From NCBI GenBank assembly GCA_033722375.1, contig JAWVZB010000028.1, forward strand, positions 1-30,352: a stretch of 30,352 nucleotides of DNA, written 5' to 3'. The stretch's first letter is position 1; each line of letters begins with the position of its first letter. Shown here piece by piece: positions 22,847-30,141 of the stretch. Both the position numbers and the translations under genes were made by a program. This DNA is from JAWVZB01 sp033722375. Lineage in GTDB: Bacteria; Actinomycetota; Nitriliruptoria; Nitriliruptorales; Nitriliruptoraceae. Under the pieces are notes generated by a model. It was given only the letters and a program-made list of their open reading frames with translations, searched no databases and was not told the origin of the DNA.

Positions 22847-24343
22847 TCAACACGACGTCGCGCTGCGGTAGGGCTCGCTGGGGCTCGGCGCGGGCGACGG
22901 GGCGACGAGGCGACAGCCGTCGAGGTGCGCGACCAGCGCCAGGATGAGCTCGTCCATGAGCACGTAGGTCTTCCAGCGGTCCCCGCCCCGCAGGTCGTTG
23001 CCCATGACCGCGAGGTGGTAGCGCTCGCCGTCGGAACCGGTGACGTGTCCCACGACGGCGACCACGTCGTCGAGGGTCCCGGTCTTGCCGGCGAACCGAC
23101 CCTCCGCGATCGTTCCGCGGAGTCGCCCACGCAGCGTGCCGGTCTCGCCGAGCACGGCCAGCATCGAGCTCCAGGTCTCCCCGTAGCTGGCCGCCAGGTG
23201 CGCGTCGATGGCGGCGAGCTGCCGGCTCGTCACCCGGTTGTTGCGCGACAGGCCGGAGCCGTCGTCGACGAGGAGCCCCGTGAGGTCCACGTCGGCCTGG
23301 CGGAGGATCTCCCGGAGGGCGAGCGACCCGTCCACCCAGGTGCCGCGGCCGCGGCCGACCAGTCCCAGGCTGGGCAGCAGCATGTCGGCCATGTGGTTGT
23401 CGGACCGCTGGAGGGTGTGGGTGAGGATCTGCGACAGTGGGGGGCTCTCCACCGCCGCCAGGACGTTGCTCGCGGTGGTCGGCTCGACCGCAGCCTCGGG
23501 CCGGCCCGTGACGTGGACACCTCGGGCTTCGAGCAGCCGCTCCAGCGCCATCGCGGCTTCGAGGACGGGATCGTCCGCGCGGTGGATCTCGAGCGCGACG
23601 TCGGGGGGAGGCGTGTCGATCCACCACCGCAGCCCCGCGTCGACGGTGAGACCGGTGACGTGGCGGGCGTTGAGGTCCTGGAGGTACTCGTCCTTCCAGC
23701 CCGACGCGTCGGTCGGGCCCTGGAAGGTGGTGCCGTCCCCCACGACCGAGCCGATGACCCGGCGCAGACCCGCGGCGACGAGGTCGTCGGCCAGCGCATC
23801 CAGCGAGGTCCAGGGTCGCGCCGGATAGATCCAGCGGTGGTAGTCGTCGGTCGAGAGCGACGGGTCGCCGGAGCCCACCAGCGTGAGATCCCCGACGACC
23901 GTGCCGCGGTCGCTGATCGGCCCGTCGGCGACCACGCGAGTCTGGAAGGTGTGCTCTGGCCCGAGGGCGAGCATGGCGCCGGCAGCAGTGAGGAGCTTGT
24001 TGGTCGAGGCCGGCAGCATGGCCTGGTCGGCATCGACGGCCAGGACCTCGTCGCCCCGTTCGTCGAGGACGGCGATGCCGAGCGGGGAGGCGACCTCGAG
24101 GTCGGGGCGGTCGACGATCGCCAGGAGCCGCTGCCGGAGCTCCCCGTGGTCTCTCGGGGGTGGTTCGGGCGCTGCTGGTTCGGGCGACGCTGGTGGTGCG
24201 CTCGGCACCGCCTCGAGCTCCGACGCAGGCGCGCGGACCGTGGCGACGGGCTGGGCGCGATCCGGCCGCTCCACCACGACCAGCGTGGCCGCCACCCCGG
24301 CGACGAGGAGGCTGGCGACGAGGAGGAGGCCACGGAACCGCAT
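22847..24343 (-). CDS. dacB: D-alanyl-D-alanine carboxypeptidase/endopeptidase (PBP4, peptidase S13)
   Basis: 498 residues. Residues ~1-25 are a hydrophobic signal anchor, followed by a Pro/Ala linker to ~65. Catalytic motifs: SxxK at 113-116 (PASTNKLLTAAG), SxN at 314-316 (QRSDNHMAD) and KTG at 420-422 (AGKTGTLDD). The region between SxxK and SxN holds the extra domains typical of class C penicillin-binding proteins (VVGDLTLVGSGDPSL is diagnostic). It trims D-Ala-D-Ala from peptidoglycan outside the membrane. The ATG at 24341-24343 has no ribosome binding site; TACCTT eight bases upstream suggests a nearly leaderless message. Divergent from the PP2C gene, which may also act on the envelope, but no direct link is visible. 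Confidence 0.94.
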   Translation of the reverse strand: MRFRGLLLVASLLVAGVAATLVVVERPDRAQPVATVRAPASELEAVPSAPPASPEPAAPEPPPRDHGELRQRLLAIVDRPDLEVASPLGIAVLDERGDEVLAVDADQAMLPASTNKLLTAAGAMLALGPEHTFQTRVVADGPISDRGTVVGDLTLVGSGDPSLSTDDYHRWIYPARPWTSLDALADDLVAAGLRRVIGSVVGDGTTFQGPTDASGWKDEYLQDLNARHVTGLTVDAGLRWWIDTPPPDVALEIHRADDPVLEAAMALERLLEARGVHVTGRPEAAVEPTTASNVLAAVESPPLSQILTHTLQRSDNHMADMLLPSLGLVGRGRGTWVDGSLALREILRQADVDLTGLLVDDGSGLSRNNRVTSRQLAAIDAHLAASYGETWSSMLAVLGETGTLRGRLRGTIAEGRFAGKTGTLDDVVAVVGHVTGSDGERYHLAVMGNDLRGGDRWKTYVLMDELILALVAHLDGCRLVAPSPAPSPSEPYRSATSC

Positions 24344-24351
24344 CTGGGCGG

Positions 24352-24357
24352 AAGGTA
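24352..24357 (-). promoter_or_regulatory. Candidate -10 of dacB
   Basis: TACCTT on the minus strand, eight bases before the ATG, implying a leaderless or very short-leader transcript. Confidence 0.4.
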
Positions 24358-24480
24358 CCCAGCGTGGAGGCCGGGTCGAACGGTTGGCGATCTCACGGTC
24401 ACGCGGCCCCTGTCCGGTCGCCGCCGGCCGGCCACGGTCGTCCGAGCCCAGTGGCGCCCGACCCATCGCGGGCAGGGTCC

Positions 24481-24486
24481 TACCGT
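24481..24486 (+). promoter_or_regulatory. Candidate -10 of the PP2C gene
   Basis: TACCGT, same hexamer as before the ECF sigma operon. A start near 24493 leaves a 39-base leader with GAGG before the ATG. Confidence 0.35.
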
Positions 24487-24531
24487 CGAGGATGAGCCAC
24501 GACATCCCGAGCCGACGAGGCCGAGACAACC

Positions 24532-25218
24532 ATGCAGACGGCACACGCCACCGACGTGGGGCGCCGACGGACCCGCAACGAGGACGCCTACCTCGACGAC
24601 GTCTCCAATCGGCTCTTCGTCGTGGCCGACGGTCTCGGTGGCCATCCGGCCGGCGATGTCGCGAGCCAACTCACGATCGACGTCGTGGCTGAGCGTCTGG
24701 ACGGGTACGACCCCACCGACGGACTGATGGATCATCTCCGTGACCTGCTGGACGAGGCCAACGACTCGGTCGTCTCGGCGTCACACGAGGACGCGAGCAA
24801 GCGCGGGATGGGGACGACCGCGGTCATCGCGCGGATCTCGGATGACGAGCGCCTCTTGACTCTGGCGCACGTCGGCGACAGCCGCGCGTACGTCCTGCGT
24901 GACGGCGAGCTGAAGCAGGCGACCCGCGACCACGTCATGGAGAACATGTTCGGCCGCACCCTGACCCAGGCCATCGGCGCCAGCGACGGCATCGAGCCGG
25001 AAGCGGCGGAGATCCCGCTCGAGCCCGGTGACCGGATCCTGCTCTGCACCGACGGCCTGACCGACATGCTCGACGACGACGAGATCGCTGCGGTGCTCTC
25101 GAGTGACCGCACGCCCGACGAGTGCTGCGACGAGCTCGTCGATCAGGCGCTCGCGAAGGGCGGCCACGACAACGTCACCCTGATCGTGATCGACCCCAAG
25201 CCAGAAGAAGCCGCCTGA
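24532..25218 (+). CDS. PP2C-family serine/threonine protein phosphatase
   Basis: 228 residues, the small soluble type. The conserved blocks are complete: GRRRTRNEDA at ~10-19, VVADGLGGHPAGD, GMGTTAVIARI, LAHVGDSRAYVLRDG, LLCTDGLTDML and GGHDNVTLIVID, giving the Asp residues that hold the two metal ions. It removes phosphate from Ser/Thr, usually reversing Hanks-type kinases such as PknB; no kinase gene is in the window. There is no transmembrane part, unlike PstP of mycobacteria. The leader has GAGG eleven bases before the ATG. The stop is followed after 7 bases by the first of the repeated hairpins and it converges on the sigma factor gene. Confidence 0.95.
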   Translation: MQTAHATDVGRRRTRNEDAYLDDVSNRLFVVADGLGGHPAGDVASQLTIDVVAERLDGYDPTDGLMDHLRDLLDEANDSVVSASHEDASKRGMGTTAVIARISDDERLLTLAHVGDSRAYVLRDGELKQATRDHVMENMFGRTLTQAIGASDGIEPEAAEIPLEPGDRILLCTDGLTDMLDDDEIAAVLSSDRTPDECCDELVDQALAKGGHDNVTLIVIDPKPEEAA

Positions 25219-25225
25219 GCGTCAC

Positions 25226-25245
25226 CTGCCAGCGTCAGCTGGCAG
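25226..25245. terminator. Hairpin in repeat copy 1
   Basis: CTGCCAGC (25226-25233) and GCTGGCAG (25238-25245), perfect 8-bp stem with four-base loop GTCA. It starts 8 bases after the PP2C stop and would also serve the opposite strand. No T-run, so non-canonical. Confidence 0.5.
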
Positions 25246-25296
25246 CGTCTACGTCGCCGGTGGCGCGGAGGGCCGCAGCCCGAGCACGCACGGCGC

Positions 25297-25316
25297 CTGC
25301 CAGCGTCAGCTGGCAG
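25297..25316. terminator. Hairpin in repeat copy 2
   Basis: Second identical 8-bp stem and GTCA loop, 71 bp after the first. Confidence 0.5.
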
Positions 25317-25367
25317 CGTCTACGTCGCCGGTGGCGCGGAGGGCCGCAGCCCGAGCACGCACGGCGC

Positions 25368-25387
25368 CTGCCAGCGTCAGCTGGCAG
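25368..25387. terminator. Hairpin in repeat copy 3, holding the sigma stop codon
   Basis: Third identical stem. The stop codon of the leftward sigma gene (25377-25379) lies in the loop, so one arm is coding (its last residues) and the other is untranslated. Confidence 0.5.
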
Positions 25388-26531
25388 CGTCTACGGAGTC
25401 GAGGAGGCCGCGGAGCTGGAAGCCGCGTGAGGGGTGGCGGAGCTTGGTGAGGGTCTTCTTCTCGATCTGGCGGATGCGCTCGCGGGTGAGGCCGAACTGC
25501 GCCCCGATGTCCTCGAGGGTGTGCTCCTCGCCGTCCATCAGCCCGTAGCGGAGCATCAGGACGGTGCGTTCGCGGTCGGTGAGGGCCGCCAGCGCCCGCT
25601 CGACCTCGTACTTCGCCATCACGGAGGTGGCGGAGGACTCGGGGTCGATGGCGTCCTCGTCGGCGACGAGCTCGCCCATCGTGGCGTCGCCGTCCTCACC
25701 GATCGGCTTGTCGAGCGAGGCGACGTCCTGGGCGGCGAGCTTGATCTCGCGGAGCCGCTCGACGTCGAGCGCCAGCTCGTCGGCGATCTCCTTCTCGTTC
25801 GGCTCGCGGCCGAGCTGCTGGAGCAGGGCGAACTCGGCGTAGCGGATCTTGCCCATGAGCTCGTGGACGTGGACCGGCAGCCGCACGGTGCGGCCGGTGT
25901 TGGCGAGACCGCGCTGGAGCGCTTGGCGGATCCACCACGTGGCGTAGGTCGAGAACTTGTAGCCCTTGGTGTGGTCGAACTTCTCGACCCCCCGGATGAG
26001 CCCGAGGTTGCCTTCCTGGATGAGCGACAGCAGGTCGACGCCCCGCCCGCGGAACTTCCTGGCGACCGACACGACGAGGCGGAGGTTGGCGCGGACCATG
26101 TGGTCCTTCGAACGCTCGCCACCGCGACGGATCATGTTGAGCTGCGCCTTGCGGCGAGGGGTCAGCTTGGCGTCGCCGCTCAGGAACTCGACCGCGGCGA
26201 GGCCGGCCTGGTAGCGCTTGGCGAGGTCGACCTCCTCCTCGGGGGTGAGCAGGTCGGTGCGGCCGATCTCGTTGAGGTACTGCCGGACCGAGTCGTTGGA
26301 CGCCGACAGGGGAGTCGCTTCGGGGCGGTCGCCGTCCTCGACGAGGTCGTCGATGACCTGCATCCCGCGGTCGCGCGCACGCTGTGCCTGGTCCTCGACC
26401 CAGTTGTCGGGATGGACCAGCGGATCGAACAGGTCCTGGAGCTCGGAGAGGAGCAGGTACCCGCGACTGGCGCCCCGCTCGAACAGCTCGGAGATCGGCG
26501 TGACGTCGATCAGCGTGTCGGTCTCATCCAT
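25377..26531 (-). CDS. RpoD/SigA-family RNA polymerase sigma factor
   Basis: 384 residues, a sigma-70 factor with regions 1.2 to 4 and no long region 1.1. Seen: DSVRQYLNEIGRTDLLTPEEEVDLAKR (1.2), region 2 HMVRANLRLVVSVARKFRGRGVDLLSLIQEGNLGLIRGVEKFDHTKGYKFSTYATWWIRQAL, region 3 GRTVRLPVHVHELMGKI and ASLDKPIGEDGDATMGELV, and region 4 RERTVLMLRYGLMDGEEHTLEDIGAQFGLTRERIRQIEKKTLTKLRHPSR. This is primary or primary-like sigma; with a second member at 30142, which is the housekeeping one cannot be decided. The ATG at 26529-26531 is preceded by GGCAGG. A near-consensus promoter is at 26618-26646. Its 3' end has been duplicated into the 71-bp repeat. Confidence 0.95.
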   Translation of the reverse strand: MDETDTLIDVTPISELFERGASRGYLLLSELQDLFDPLVHPDNWVEDQAQRARDRGMQVIDDLVEDGDRPEATPLSASNDSVRQYLNEIGRTDLLTPEEEVDLAKRYQAGLAAVEFLSGDAKLTPRRKAQLNMIRRGGERSKDHMVRANLRLVVSVARKFRGRGVDLLSLIQEGNLGLIRGVEKFDHTKGYKFSTYATWWIRQALQRGLANTGRTVRLPVHVHELMGKIRYAEFALLQQLGREPNEKEIADELALDVERLREIKLAAQDVASLDKPIGEDGDATMGELVADEDAIDPESSATSVMAKYEVERALAALTDRERTVLMLRYGLMDGEEHTLEDIGAQFGLTRERIRQIEKKTLTKLRHPSRGFQLRGLLDSVDAAS

Positions 26532-26617
26532 GCACTCGGCCTGCCCTGCCTCGTCGTCCCTCGAGCCCCACGACGCCGTGCCTGCGGATCGTGACCCCCC
26601 TCGGACTGGCCGTGGTC

Positions 26618-26646
26618 ATGGTACGGGCCCTCGTCGGGGGTGTCAG
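26618..26646 (-). promoter_or_regulatory. Promoter of the RpoD-family sigma gene
   Basis: On the minus strand CTGACA (26646-26641), a 17-base spacer and TACCAT (26623-26618). Start point near 26611, 80 bases before the ATG. The rest of 26532-26764 holds a hairpin and no gene. Confidence 0.65.
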
Positions 26647-26676
26647 TGACGCCTCACTCGCCGTTGCGCCGCGGGA

Positions 26677-26698
26677 ACGTACCCCCACGAGGGGACGT
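26677..26698 (-). terminator. Hairpin after the antiporter gene
   Basis: ACGT plus CCCC and GGGG plus ACGT make an imperfect inverted repeat (26677-26686, 26691-26698), about 66 bases past the antiporter stop and upstream of the sigma promoter. No T-run. Confidence 0.35.
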
Positions 26699-26764
26699 GC
26701 GCCCGAGGTCCGATGCGGGGCCGAGACGTGGGTCGGTGCCAGCGCCTCGGGGGCAGGCCCGCTG

Positions 26765-28465
26765 TCAGGTGGCGGGGCGGGTCCGGGTACGGCGGGCTTC
26801 GGTGGGGCGGGGCCGTTCGTCGAAGGTCGTGGGCACGACCAGCACCCGGACCCCGGCCTCGACCCGCGACGCCACCTCGTGGATGATCCGCCGTCCGCCG
26901 CCCGCGTCGAGGACGCTCGGTACCGGCTCGCCCAGGACCACGAGGTCCACCGCGGCTCGTCGGGCCTCCTCGATGATGGCGTCGACGACCGAGTCTGACT
27001 CGCGGACCACGGGTTCGAACTGCACGCCGCGGGATGCGGCGATCTGGCGGATGTAGGACAACGCCGGGTCGCCCACGTTCGGATCGATGCGCGAGCCTGG
27101 CGGGATGATGTGGAGGCCGGTGAGGACGGCCCCGGCGGACGCGGCGAGGTCCACGATCTGGCTGCCCTTGCGGCGCGCCATCTCCGGGCTCGACACCGGC
27201 ACGAGGATGTGGTGGATCAGCCGTGGTTGATCGGTGTCTGCGGTCTCGACCTCGTCGCGACCGGACTCGCCGGTCTGGTCGAGCGCACGGCCGACGGCCA
27301 CCGGGCCCAGCAGCTCGAAGACCACGACCGATCCGAGCACGATGGCGGACACGTCGCTGCCGAGATCCGCGAGCCCGGCCTCGCTGGCTCGTTCGAGGGT
27401 GAACGCCGCCAGACCGATCGCCATCCCCGCGAACGGTTGCAGCCCCAGACCGATCCACGCGGCCCATCCCGACCGCCGACCCGATCTGGTCAGGTCGGCA
27501 CCGATCCAGCCGCCGGCGATCTTGCCGACGAGCCTGCCGACGACGAACGCCGCTCCCGCAGCGCCGACGGTGGTGAGCTCCTGGAAGTGCACGCCGGCAC
27601 CGGCGACCAGGAAGAACACCAGGAAGATCGGTGCCTCGAGGATCCGCAGCGCCCCGAACAGCGAGCTGGTGTCGCGGTTGTCGTTGGCGACGTAGGCCCC
27701 CATCAGCAGCGTCGAGATGACGACGGGGGCGCCGATGGCGCGGCTGACCGCGACCACACCCACGAGCACGAGGAGCACGAACAGAAGCCGCTCGCCGGCC
27801 CGGTGGACGCTGTCCATCCACCGGCGGAGGACCCATCCACCGGCACCACCGATCAGCACCGAGGCCACGATGAGCTGCGCGAACGCGAGCGCCCCCTGCG
27901 TCGCGCCGCTGGTGCTCTGCGCGGCCAGCACGATGGGAAGGCCGATGCCGTAGACCAGTGCCGAGGTCACGTTGTTCAGCGCCGTCGAAGCGAGCAGATG
28001 GTCCGTGAACCCGCCCCGGGCACGACGCTCGTTGATGACCGCGACCAGGGTCGTCGGCGAGGTCGACAGCGCGATCGCCGCGAGCAGGAACGCGAGCGAC
28101 ACGTCGCCGGTGACGACCACCACCCCGATGAAGGGGAGCCCGAAGCTGGCGAGGTTCTCCAGCACCGAGATCGGGGTGAGGGTGTGACGGATCTCCTTCA
28201 GCGCCGGGAGCTCCAGGCGCTCGCCGATGCCGAACACGATCGCGCCGAGGGCGAGCGAGATGACCGGCTCGAGGGTCACGAGGTCGCGCGAATCGATGAT
28301 CTCGAGCACCTCGGGTCCGACCACGATCCCGATGGCGATGAAGACGATCACTTCGGACACGAACCGCTTCGTGGCCTGCCCGACGACGAACGCGATCGCC
28401 GCCAGGGCGGCGACGACGAGCAGTCCCGTCTCGGTGGGTTCCTCTGCGGCTTCGACCGCGAGCAT
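26765..28465 (-). CDS. Cation/proton antiporter (CPA2-like) with C-terminal universal stress domain
   Basis: 566 residues. Residues ~15-400 hold about 12 hydrophobic segments of the Na+(K+)/H+ exchanger superfamily (IVFIAIGIVVGPEVLEII, LAFLLAAIALSTSPTTLVAVINERR, VISTLLMGAYVANDN, IFLVFFLVAGAGVHF). Residues ~418-545 form a UspA-like domain: IHHILVPVSSPEMARRKGSQIVDLAASAGAVLTGLHII, then VDLVVLGEPVPSV and VLVVPTTF. Such fusions link ion exchange to nucleotide or stress sensing. The GxxxxGxxS/T ATP loop of UspA is not obvious, so ATP binding is uncertain. The start is ATG at 28463-28465 with no clear ribosome binding site. Probable roles are pH or monovalent cation homeostasis; the ion is unknown. 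Confidence 0.9.
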   Translation of the reverse strand: MLAVEAAEEPTETGLLVVAALAAIAFVVGQATKRFVSEVIVFIAIGIVVGPEVLEIIDSRDLVTLEPVISLALGAIVFGIGERLELPALKEIRHTLTPISVLENLASFGLPFIGVVVVTGDVSLAFLLAAIALSTSPTTLVAVINERRARGGFTDHLLASTALNNVTSALVYGIGLPIVLAAQSTSGATQGALAFAQLIVASVLIGGAGGWVLRRWMDSVHRAGERLLFVLLVLVGVVAVSRAIGAPVVISTLLMGAYVANDNRDTSSLFGALRILEAPIFLVFFLVAGAGVHFQELTTVGAAGAAFVVGRLVGKIAGGWIGADLTRSGRRSGWAAWIGLGLQPFAGMAIGLAAFTLERASEAGLADLGSDVSAIVLGSVVVFELLGPVAVGRALDQTGESGRDEVETADTDQPRLIHHILVPVSSPEMARRKGSQIVDLAASAGAVLTGLHIIPPGSRIDPNVGDPALSYIRQIAASRGVQFEPVVRESDSVVDAIIEEARRAAVDLVVLGEPVPSVLDAGGGRRIIHEVASRVEAGVRVLVVPTTFDERPRPTEARRTRTRPAT

Positions 28466-28581
28466 GGCGGTCGTGGCGAGTTCGGTCAGCGCGGGTGGGG
28501 CTAGCAGGCTGGTTCCTCCGTCGGCCCTGGGAGCGTGGGGGACATCACGTCACGGGCGGGTCGGCGGCCTTCACAGGGTCG

Positions 28582-28595
28582 CCCACCCTAGTGGG
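28582..28595 (-). promoter_or_regulatory. Inverted repeat containing TAGGGT before the antiporter gene
   Basis: CCCAC (28582-28586) and GTGGG (28591-28595) around four bases, in the 183-base gap between the YibE/F-like and antiporter genes. On the minus strand the same site contains TAGGGT, a -10-like hexamer. It may be a terminator of the first or a promoter of the second gene. Confidence 0.3.
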
Positions 28596-28628
28596 TTCGC
28601 CGCGGAAGACAGAGCGGATCGCTCATGC

Positions 28629-28666
28629 GCTACCGCTCCTCCTCCTCGCTACCGCCCCTCCTCCTC
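28629..28666. repeat. Tandem 19-bp repeat at the 3' end of the YibE/F-like gene
   Basis: Two adjacent 19-bp units (28629-28647, 28648-28666) differ at one base. The right unit contains the gene's last codons and TAG; the left repeats them, stop included, beyond the gene end. Confidence 0.85.
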
Positions 28667-29980
28667 CTGGGAGCGCCGTTCCTGCGGATCCAGGTGGTCG
28701 GCCTCTTCGCGCATCCCGGTACGCAGGTAGCGCAGCCAGGCGGCGTAGGACTGGTCGTCGTCGGGCTCTTCCTCGTCCTCGGGCCCGCCGTCAGGCACGG
28801 TGCCCTCATCAGCCCCGTGGGCGTGGAGGCCCCGCACGGGCGGGGCGTCGGGGGGACGACGGACGGCCACGGTCGCGGCGAGCGCGGTCGTGAACGGAAC
28901 CGCCGCGATCAGGCCCAGCGATCCCACCAGGGTCTTGACGGCCTCCTCCGCGAAGATCTCGCTGTTGACGATCTCGCCGATCCCGAGGCCTCCGGTCGCG
29001 AACAGCACCAGCAGCGCGATGGAAGCACCGGCGTAGGCGAGGAAAAGGGTGTTGACGGTCGAGGCGATGTGGTCGCGGCCAACGATCATGGCGCGGCCGA
29101 AGAGCTGTCGCCACGACTGCGTGGGGTCGGCGTCGTGCAACGCGAACACGGTCGACGACTGCGACACGGTGACGTCGTCGAGGACACCGAGTGCCGCGAT
29201 GATGAGCCCTGCGAGCACGAGCCCGCGGAGGTCGAGGCCCTCGACGGCGAAACGGGCGAGGTTGGCCTCCTCGGAGGAGAAGCCCGTGAGCTCGCCCTGC
29301 TCGATGAACACCACCCCGAGCAGGACCGTGAGCCCGAGGGCCGCGGCGGTCCCGACGACGGCGGCGGTCGTCATCTCGTTGACGCCGTGGGAGAGGTAGA
29401 GGGTGACGACCATCACGGCGAGGGCGCCGAAGAGCGCCACGAGGAAGGGGCTGTTGCCGGCGAGGATCGACGGCACCTCGAACTTGGTGATGATCAGGAG
29501 CGACAGGCCCAGCCCGATCAGGGACCGCAACCCGTGCCAACGGCTGACCAGCAGGACCGCGGCGACGAACAGCGCGGCGAGCCAGAGCAGCGCATCGAGG
29601 CGCTGGAAGTCCACGATGAAGTACTCCGTGCCGGTGTCCGGCAGCTCCGTGGACGACAGCTGCACCTCGTCGCCGACGTCGATCGGCGGATAGCCCTCGA
29701 CCGGCGCCTCGATCGTGACGATCTCGCCCCGCTCCTCCCCCGAGGTGAGCTGGACGTCGATGATCGCCACCCGTCCGGATTCGCCGATCACCGGGTCGGG
29801 CTCCTGCTGCTCGAACGTAACGCTCCGGATCGTCCCGTCGATGAGCTCGCTGCCACCCTCCGGCGCGTCCGGCAGCTCGCCGGCGGCCGGCCACAGCCAC
29901 ACCAGCCCCGCGCCGGTCACGGCCACCACGAGACCGACGGCGATCAGCAACCGCCGGTGGGTCTGCTCAGCGAAGTCCAT
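28649..29980 (-). CDS. YibE/F-like integral membrane protein
   Basis: 443 residues. Residue ~12-30 is the first hydrophobic segment; residues ~35-125 form an outside beta-rich region (VAIIDVQLTSGEERGEIVTIEAP, IDVGDEVQL); then about seven membrane segments to ~390 with the family blocks VLVSRWHGLRSLIGLGLSLLIITKF, LGVLDDVTVSQSSTVFAL and GRDHIASTVNTLFLAYAGASIALL. These are the marks of the YibE/F family, of unknown function. The C-terminus (~395-443) is an acidic, cytoplasmic tail ending in EEEGR. The ATG at 29978-29980 has GGGGGG eleven bases upstream. A pair of hairpins precedes it, separating it from the sigma fragment. Confidence 0.9.
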   Translation of the reverse strand: MDFAEQTHRRLLIAVGLVVAVTGAGLVWLWPAAGELPDAPEGGSELIDGTIRSVTFEQQEPDPVIGESGRVAIIDVQLTSGEERGEIVTIEAPVEGYPPIDVGDEVQLSSTELPDTGTEYFIVDFQRLDALLWLAALFVAAVLLVSRWHGLRSLIGLGLSLLIITKFEVPSILAGNSPFLVALFGALAVMVVTLYLSHGVNEMTTAAVVGTAAALGLTVLLGVVFIEQGELTGFSSEEANLARFAVEGLDLRGLVLAGLIIAALGVLDDVTVSQSSTVFALHDADPTQSWRQLFGRAMIVGRDHIASTVNTLFLAYAGASIALLVLFATGGLGIGEIVNSEIFAEEAVKTLVGSLGLIAAVPFTTALAATVAVRRPPDAPPVRGLHAHGADEGTVPDGGPEDEEEPDDDQSYAAWLRYLRTGMREEADHLDPQERRSQEEEGR

Positions 29981-29998
29981 CTTCTCGACAACCCCCCA

Positions 29999-30039
29999 GG
30001 CCGCGTCCAGCGGCCTCTCCCCCCTCTGCTAGGGGGAGA
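29999..30039 (-). terminator. Double hairpin after the second sigma gene
   Basis: Two adjacent stems: TCTCCCCC (30016-30023) with GGGGGAGA (30032-30039) around eight bases, and GGCCGC (29999-30004) with GCGGCC (30010-30015) around five. They lie about 100 bases past the sigma stop and just before the YibE/F start region. The second could equally be a leader element of YibE/F. The rest of 30040-30141 shows no gene. Confidence 0.5.
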
Positions 30040-30141
30040 CAGCACGCATCGACCCCGCACGCTACCGGGACAGCGCAACGCAGCCAGCGGCCGACTGAGG
30101 CAGGTGAGCCGGCCCCCCGACGGTCGTGCGTCCGCAGGCGG

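Larger units (their letters stand above)
25225..25395. repeat. Tandem 71-bp repeat, two full copies and a 29-bp third
   Basis: Full units at 25225-25295 and 25296-25366, then the first 29 bases again at 25367-25395. The copies look identical by eye. The partial third copy overlaps the last codons and stop of the sigma factor gene, so the array is best read as repeated duplication of that gene's 3' end with its hairpin and flanking DNA. It lies between the PP2C and sigma genes, which converge. Confidence 0.95.

Noticed and set aside
25225..25395. CRISPR array
   Set aside because: The copies are directly tandem with no unique spacers, units are 71 bp, and no cas gene is near.
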